Notes under the pieces: generated by a model | Seen by the model: only the letters and a program-made list of their open reading frames with translations | What the model was told of the DNA's origin: nothing | Database searches by the model: none | DNA from: Isoetes taiwanensis | Taxonomy: Eukaryota > Streptophyta > Lycopodiopsida > Isoetales > Isoetaceae | Reading direction: 5' to 3' | Assembly (NCBI GenBank): GCA_021234155.1 | Contig: JAJEKV010000064.1 | Location: forward strand, 6,014,001 to 6,078,000 | DNA length: 64,000 nt | Part shown: positions 58,586 through 64,000 of the stretch, in pieces | Numbering within the stretch: position 1 is the stretch's first letter | Layout: every line of letters begins with the position of its first letter | Made by a program: the position numbers and the translations under genes

Positions 58586-61500
58586 GAAATATTGGAATTT
58601 TCATGTCTAGAACTTTAGAGAATTAGGTACAGTGGACCTAATCTCTATGCCTTGGCACAATGGACCAAGGATTTTATAGATTTGAGATGTATTATACAGC
58701 ACAGTGGGCCATACATACTATGGACAACCTGATATAGGTTATGGGCCATTTACCATAACATATGGTAGCAGAACCTAGTTATCCAAAAGCAATAATATTC
58801 ACACTAACCTGGTTTTGTAGAAGAGATGTGTTTGCTGAATACCTCCAGCAAATGGATGTCACAGTTTCTTCTTATTCAGATTTACATCCAGATTTACACT
58901 ATTAATTGTACAAAAACAAAAAAACAGCTCCATTCAGGATGCAAATGACTCCCAAATATCCACCCTGGTTTTTTAGGCCAGGCCACATCAGGCACTCTAC
59001 AAACCTTAGCCCATATAGCTTTCACTAATAAAAAAAACAAATTCCAGAAATTGTAAATTTGAATAAAATAATCAGTATAGGCATTTACACATGAATTTGA
59101 AAGTGTGAAGTATAATGTATAAGTGTAAAATAACATATAATGTATATTGTAAGTGTAAAATAGAAAATGTAAAGTGTAAAAGTTACCAATAACATTCCTG
59201 TATTTTATAATTCCATTCGAAAGTATTCCATCCGCTTCTACATTAACGACATCACATCCCGGGAAGCAAAATAGAGACAATTGGAGGAGAGAACCCGACT
59301 GCAGACCAATCAATACACAATTAGCGTGAAAACGGTAAATGTGCAAGGGCCAAAAGGTACATTGGGTCTCTCAGTTTATCACTGATCACCAATTGTATCC
59401 TTTTGCCCTGGGGTGACGTTAGCAAGAAACGAAAATGGAATGATGATTTTGAGTCTTATAAGCAGTATAATCAAGTTTAATCAAGTTTTACAACCGTTTC
59501 AATCACCCATAGTTGATCCTTAAAATCCTCAGAGCTTAACAACTACCATATCTTTTATATACACATGTAAACATTCCAGCCTTTAAGAACTCAATAACTT
59601 ATCATTTATCTCTTAAGAACATCAAAATTTTATTCTTATAATAGTTAAAGCATAAAGGATATGCATAGGCATCATACCCTTAAGGAATTCAGCACAATAG
59701 CTATAGCAAAGGCCATCCCAAAGTAATCATATGGATCACATTCTTACAGCAAGAACATAGAGTCTGATTCTACATGTGGACATACTATGATAGCTCAGTT
59801 TTTAGTTCTATTCCATCTTTAAATAATAAGGAAGCTCCAGCCCATTCTTTTATGTTGCAACTACATTACACTAATTTAGTGCAGTAAATCACCACTTCCA
59901 CAAAGAGCTTGTCATTATTTCAAAGCTCAAAAGTTCTTTATGGCAGGATTCTTCAACCTAGAACAAACATAACGTATGAGCATGCAACTAGAAGTAGACA
60001 AGGCTGCATATGCCAGAACATTCTTATTCATGCAATCCATTCTAATATGCAATCTTATTTCCCTGTGATATCCAGAGATTTTTCAAAAATAGAAAAACGA
60101 AATTAGATCTTGCTCTATTTTCATAAGCAACAGATCAAACCTGTTTGAGAATGCCGGCATATTTTAGCTCCAGTTTTCATGCCATGCTCCAGTTTTCTTC
60201 CATGCTCTCTTAAGCACCATAGAAGATCTGCCATCATATATATTACCGTCTCACCATCACAGGTCTCAGCATCAGAGAATAAGAGCTTATCGACCATCTC
60301 CCTGATAGAAGGCATTCAGCGTAAGGAAATCATAAGGAAATGATCAGGCATAGCCCTTTGAGCAGTCATTTTAAGCGCAGTTTACATGACCCAGCATAGC
60401 CAGCATAGAATATCTGATCAAACATGCTTTTGGCCACTATTACATCATAAAAAGAGTATGCTTCACAAGCAAGAAAGCCCACAATATTTTCAGAGATTTA
60501 CCTTAAATCTTTGAACACAGAGGTGTATGCCAGAGCCAGACTAGTATAGCAAAGAACTGGTCCTGCACTCTTACTCTGGCTGAGTAGCCATCTCAAAAAC
60601 TTGCCAAGCCAGATGATGGCATCACAAATTCGAAACTGTATATGCTAGTAAATGGATCTGTACTAGCCTATATCACCAAGTATGCTCCAACTAGTTATCC
60701 ATAGGCTCTGCTATGAGAAGACGGCACCATGGCCGAAATCTCTAAATCTAAAAATTCGAAATCAGCAGTAAGCATGCAAATCCAGCAGATCGCCATCTCC
60801 CTTAATTGGTTTCCAACAGAAGCCATCGATTTGGCTATGCCCTTTGGGCGGCCGTTTTGGCGCCACACTTTGCTTGGCAAAGCCCTAAATAATTTTTTCT
60901 TTAACATATGTAAAAGAGATATGTACAAGAAATCCTCATAAATGCATTTTAAAAGCCATCAAATGCATTGTTTATATTTGACGACTACGTCTTAGTATTC
61001 TTTGTCCTCGTTCCCTTTATTTACAACCATAAAGGTTTTAAACAACTAATCCAAGATGTAGGAAATGCCATCGGCCCTCTTATTCGTAGTCATATCTCCA
61101 AAATATCTCCAAAATAGAACCAACTGGTTCATAAACATTACATGCAATCCAATTTCTCTAAAGGCAACATGTGGCAAACATGCATGCCTCCAATAAAGCA
61201 AACTTTAAAATCCTATTTTAAATACCCCAAGGGTATTATTTGGAACAATAGTTAATTTGTGAGTTACCATATTGCACATTATGCATATTGTGCATCGAAA
61301 TTGCAATTTGCACCTTAGGCATATTAGTTTGAGAATTTTGCATGTATTTTGCCAATAAAGCCCTTCACACAATGTGGCACTATATCATATGCAAGGACTT
61401 GCCACTTTCTTAATTTAAGGTGGCGGTTTTATGTGTCAAGCCACCATAATGTAAAAAAACACTTAGAATTCTAATGGTTCCATAATATTTAATATCAATT

Positions 61501-61901
61501 TTGGGCGCAGTAGCTAACAACAATGTTTTCCAAATATCAAATATAGAATGCAAGCATATTTTTGGCTCATTGCTAAGAACAGCCAAATCGAGTTGGTGGA
61601 ACTTTATAGCCCCATGCTAGGCTTTTATCCTTTCGAGCCCAACAAACATAAGTCTAGAGGCCTAAAGGCCTTTGGGATATTTTTGTATTTTGAATTTCAT
61701 AGCCCTTATGGTGTTTTTAGATCCAACAATATTTCAAATAAGAGCAAGTTCTTAAGATTTGAAGATTCGAAGAGAATATTCCTCCTCCCACAATCCCTCC
61801 CTCGGGATGTAGAACACCTCTTTTTATAAGGAAAGTAGGACCCCCTTATAAAAAGAGGGGTCCTACTTCCTTACGCCAGAAGAAAGCAGATTAAGCTGCA
61901 A
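58586..61901. repeat. Unit 3 of the 3.3-kb array
   Basis: 3316 bp, the cleanest copy: CAG and CTG sites altered in units 1 and 2 are mostly intact. The microsatellite is nearly absent (CCTCCTCCC at 61782). No gene found beyond the small ORF at 60729-60941. Confidence 0.85.
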
Positions 61902-62397
61902 GAAATATTGGAATTTTCATGTCTAGAACTTTAGAGAATTAGGTACAGTGGACCTAATCTCTATGCCTTGGCACAATGGACCAAGGATTTTATAGATTTG
62001 AGATGTATTATACAGAGACCGCGGTGGGCCATACATACTATGGACAACCTGATATAGGTTATGGGCCATTTACCATAACATATGGTAGCAGAACCTAGTT
62101 ATCCAAAAGCAATAATATTCACACTAACCTGGTTTTGTAGAAGAGATGTGTTTCTTTGAATACCTCCGGCAAATGGATGTCCACAGTTTCTTCTTATTGA
62201 TTTACATCCAGATTTACACTATTAATTGTACAAAAACAAAAAAACAGCTCCATTCAGGATGCAAATGACTCCCAAATATCCACCCTGGTTTTTTAGGCCA
62301 GGCCACATCAGGCACTCTACAAACCTTAGCCCATATAGCTTTCACTAATAAAAAAAACAAATTCCAGAAATTGTAAATTTGAATAAAATAATCAGTA
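61902..62397. repeat. Unit 4 of the 3.3-kb array, interrupted by a Helitron
   Basis: The first 496 bp of the unit. It stops exactly at GTA 62395-62397, where units 1-3 continue TAGGCATTTACAC. The remainder should lie beyond the Helitron, outside the window. Confidence 0.85.
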
Positions 62398-62408
62398 CTA
62401 GTAACGGG

Positions 62409-62427
62409 TGCCCGGCGTTGCCGGGCA
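62409..62427 (-). terminator. Helitron 3' hairpin
   Basis: Perfect 8-bp GC-rich stem TGCCCGGC/GCCGGGCA with the 3-nt loop GTT (plus strand), 11 bp inside the CTAG terminus. In Helitrons this structure is held to signal the end of rolling-circle transfer. Confidence 0.85.
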
Positions 62428-62933
62428 TCAATACTGTTGTATGGCAATTGACTTGATTCCTTGCGCCTGTAGATGATGTTGCCTTTTGTTGAATTTGAAT
62501 AATTAGTTGGTTCAAAATTCTTTCTTCTTCTAGCTCTCCTATGGGTTTCTATAACTTTCACATTGAGCCATACAAAGATGGGAACGGTTAACAAAACATT
62601 ACTAATAAAATGATGATCTCGAATCTTACAAATGAGATGAGGTGCATTAACTTTGGGCTAGTTTGATTGTTTTGTATTGGTTCTGGCCTTGGACATTGGA
62701 CATGTAAAATCTAAGTAGAATCCGCACCTTGCCAACATTACCTGGGTTTCGCAACAGTTGTCATCTTAGAGCATGTAATCACGTTGGAGCATGTAGTAAC
62801 AATTTGTGGATGGGAAGGTGAAAGTTGCAAGGCATGTACAATCTAGGTCATGCATATCTTGTTAATTAGTTATGGTTACTAACTTGGTAAGGGGATATAC
62901 ATCGTATGTAGTATATATTGATTGGCAGGAGTA

Positions 62934-63108
62934 CATGAGATTTCGTATTGATGCATCCACACGATATTCAAAACATGAATAAAATATAGAATGTATTGAT
63001 GCATCTATAATTCATACAGAATATACAATATAATGTATATTGATTGGAGTGTACTTTGATTGGCATGAGATTTCATATTGATGCATCTTACACCATATTC
63101 AAAACACG
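62934..63108. repeat. Imperfect 130-bp direct repeat inside the Helitron
   Basis: CATGAGATTTC(G/A)TATTGATGCATC followed by ATATTCAAAACA occurs at 62934 and at 63064. A second pair lies near 63771 and 63839 (GACATTAGCACAACAGACTG against GATATTGGCACAGCAGACTG). Confidence 0.65.
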
Positions 63109-64000
63109 CTCTATAAATGGAACACACCACAATGTGTGTTAGAAAGACATAATATATAACTTAATAACTTGGACAGTTGTCAATATCCTACACATATTCA
63201 AAGACCCAAGATACAATGGCACATCCCATATTGAATGCAAGGAGTCAATGTCGTGTAGAGTTGGTATGTTCATGGACCATGGGCAATGAAACGAACTTAC
63301 AACTTACTTGGTTGATAGAACCAACGTGGTCTAGGTCCAAAGAAGTAAGATTTCTGCAGAATTGTTTATCCCGTGCCATTCCTTTTTGTCAAAACTTAAA
63401 ATATGGAATATCCGAGTTAATAGATTTGCATGCAATAAGGTTACAGCGAGAAAAATAAGCTTATAATGAGAAAAGTATTAAAGAAAGGAATGCGTGCTCA
63501 TGTAGTCCCATTTGCCTATGCACACATTAATAACTATATTAATTCAATTATTATCATGCTCTCCTCAAATTTACACTTCTCTCCTATAAGCTATGTTATT
63601 TGTACCTTGTTTCTTGCAATAATGGACCCATATGAGAGTGCAGAATGTTACTGCCTCATAACAGACATAAATAGTCGGTAGAAATCCATTCCACACCTGA
63701 CATTGATGTTGAATTACTGAGAAAATTACGCACTTGAATCTCTAAGAAAGTTGTGCACTTGGCCGTTTAGGAGCTGGACATTAGCACAACAGACTGCTAG
63801 GAGCTTGCAATATGGATCTATTAACGACAAAAACCATTGAGAAATTGGATATTGGCACAGCAGACTGTTAAGATCTTGCAGTATAATGCTCGTTATACTC
63901 AACAAAAACAACCTGCTAAATAGCAGTCACAATCATTCTTAAATTAAGTTCAACCTCCAATGAGCAAAAAGGGAGATCTAAACTAATAGCCAGAAAGGTT

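Larger units (their letters stand above)
62398..64000 (-). mobile_element. Helitron, 3' terminal part (continues past the window)
   Basis: On the minus strand the element ends with the hairpin TGCCCGGC-AAC-GCCGGGCA (plus-strand 62409-62427), a 7-nt spacer and CTAG, abutting host T: the CTRR end and nearby hairpin of Helitrons, which insert between A and T. Units 1-3 keep the empty site GTA/TAGG (50863/50864, 55940/55941, 59077/59078). No Rep/helicase sequence is visible in 1.6 kb, so it is either non-autonomous or its coding part lies further right. The ORF at 63177-63458 is not recognisable. Confidence 0.85.

Overview
The window looks like intergenic, repeat-dominated nuclear DNA of a land plant, AT-rich by eye. 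The main pointer is a decayed organellar-type (bacterial-class) seryl-tRNA synthetase gene that still has plant-style GT..AG introns (5281-7574). LINE fragments, a Helitron end and very long TA and TTC microsatellites fit a large plant genome. An intron-rich Penelope-like reverse transcriptase (RT) family makes a seed-free plant or gymnosperm plausible, but nothing here fixes the lineage. I see no intact host gene.

Layout. 1-8160: single-copy and short-repeat DNA with two pseudogenes: an unnamed protein family (1888-3199) and the SerRS relic. 8161-35816: a head-to-tail array of four 7.63-7.65 kb units ('family A'). Each unit carries, in order, a Cys-rich/SAP-like gene (gene 1), a long exon-like ORF2, and an endonuclease-less Penelope-like RT; a short hairpin and a TA microsatellite mark each junction. 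Unit 4 switches at about 35816 into a diverged relative ('family B'), giving an open but motif-A-less ORF2-RT chimera. 36768-39830: rest of family B (hairpin, gene 1-B with a conserved intron position, a long TA tract). 39830-46300: largely non-coding DNA with a 74-bp tandem repeat and a roughly 590-bp direct duplication that carries tRNA-like promoter modules. 46300-47050: a LINE 3' fragment and a 205-bp TTC tract. 47100-62397: a second array of about 3.3-kb non-coding units (one diverged, three full, one partial), with a LINE insertion in unit 1 and a deletion in unit 2. 62398-64000: a Helitron whose 3' terminus is precisely defined by three empty paralogous sites.

How parts relate. Gene 1, ORF2 and RT of the 7.6-kb unit probably form one intron-containing transcription unit or a two-gene element: all predicted exon junctions are phase 0, and the GT/AG positions I can compare are shared by families A and B although their sequences have diverged widely. 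Protein similarity outlasting DNA similarity argues that these are, or recently were, real proteins.

Caution. Most differences between near-identical copies sit at CAG/CTG sites (CAG to CGG or AAAG, CTG to CCG or CG). That is the pattern of long-read base-calling error at CHG-methylated cytosines, so many frameshifts in the array copies may be artefacts rather than decay.
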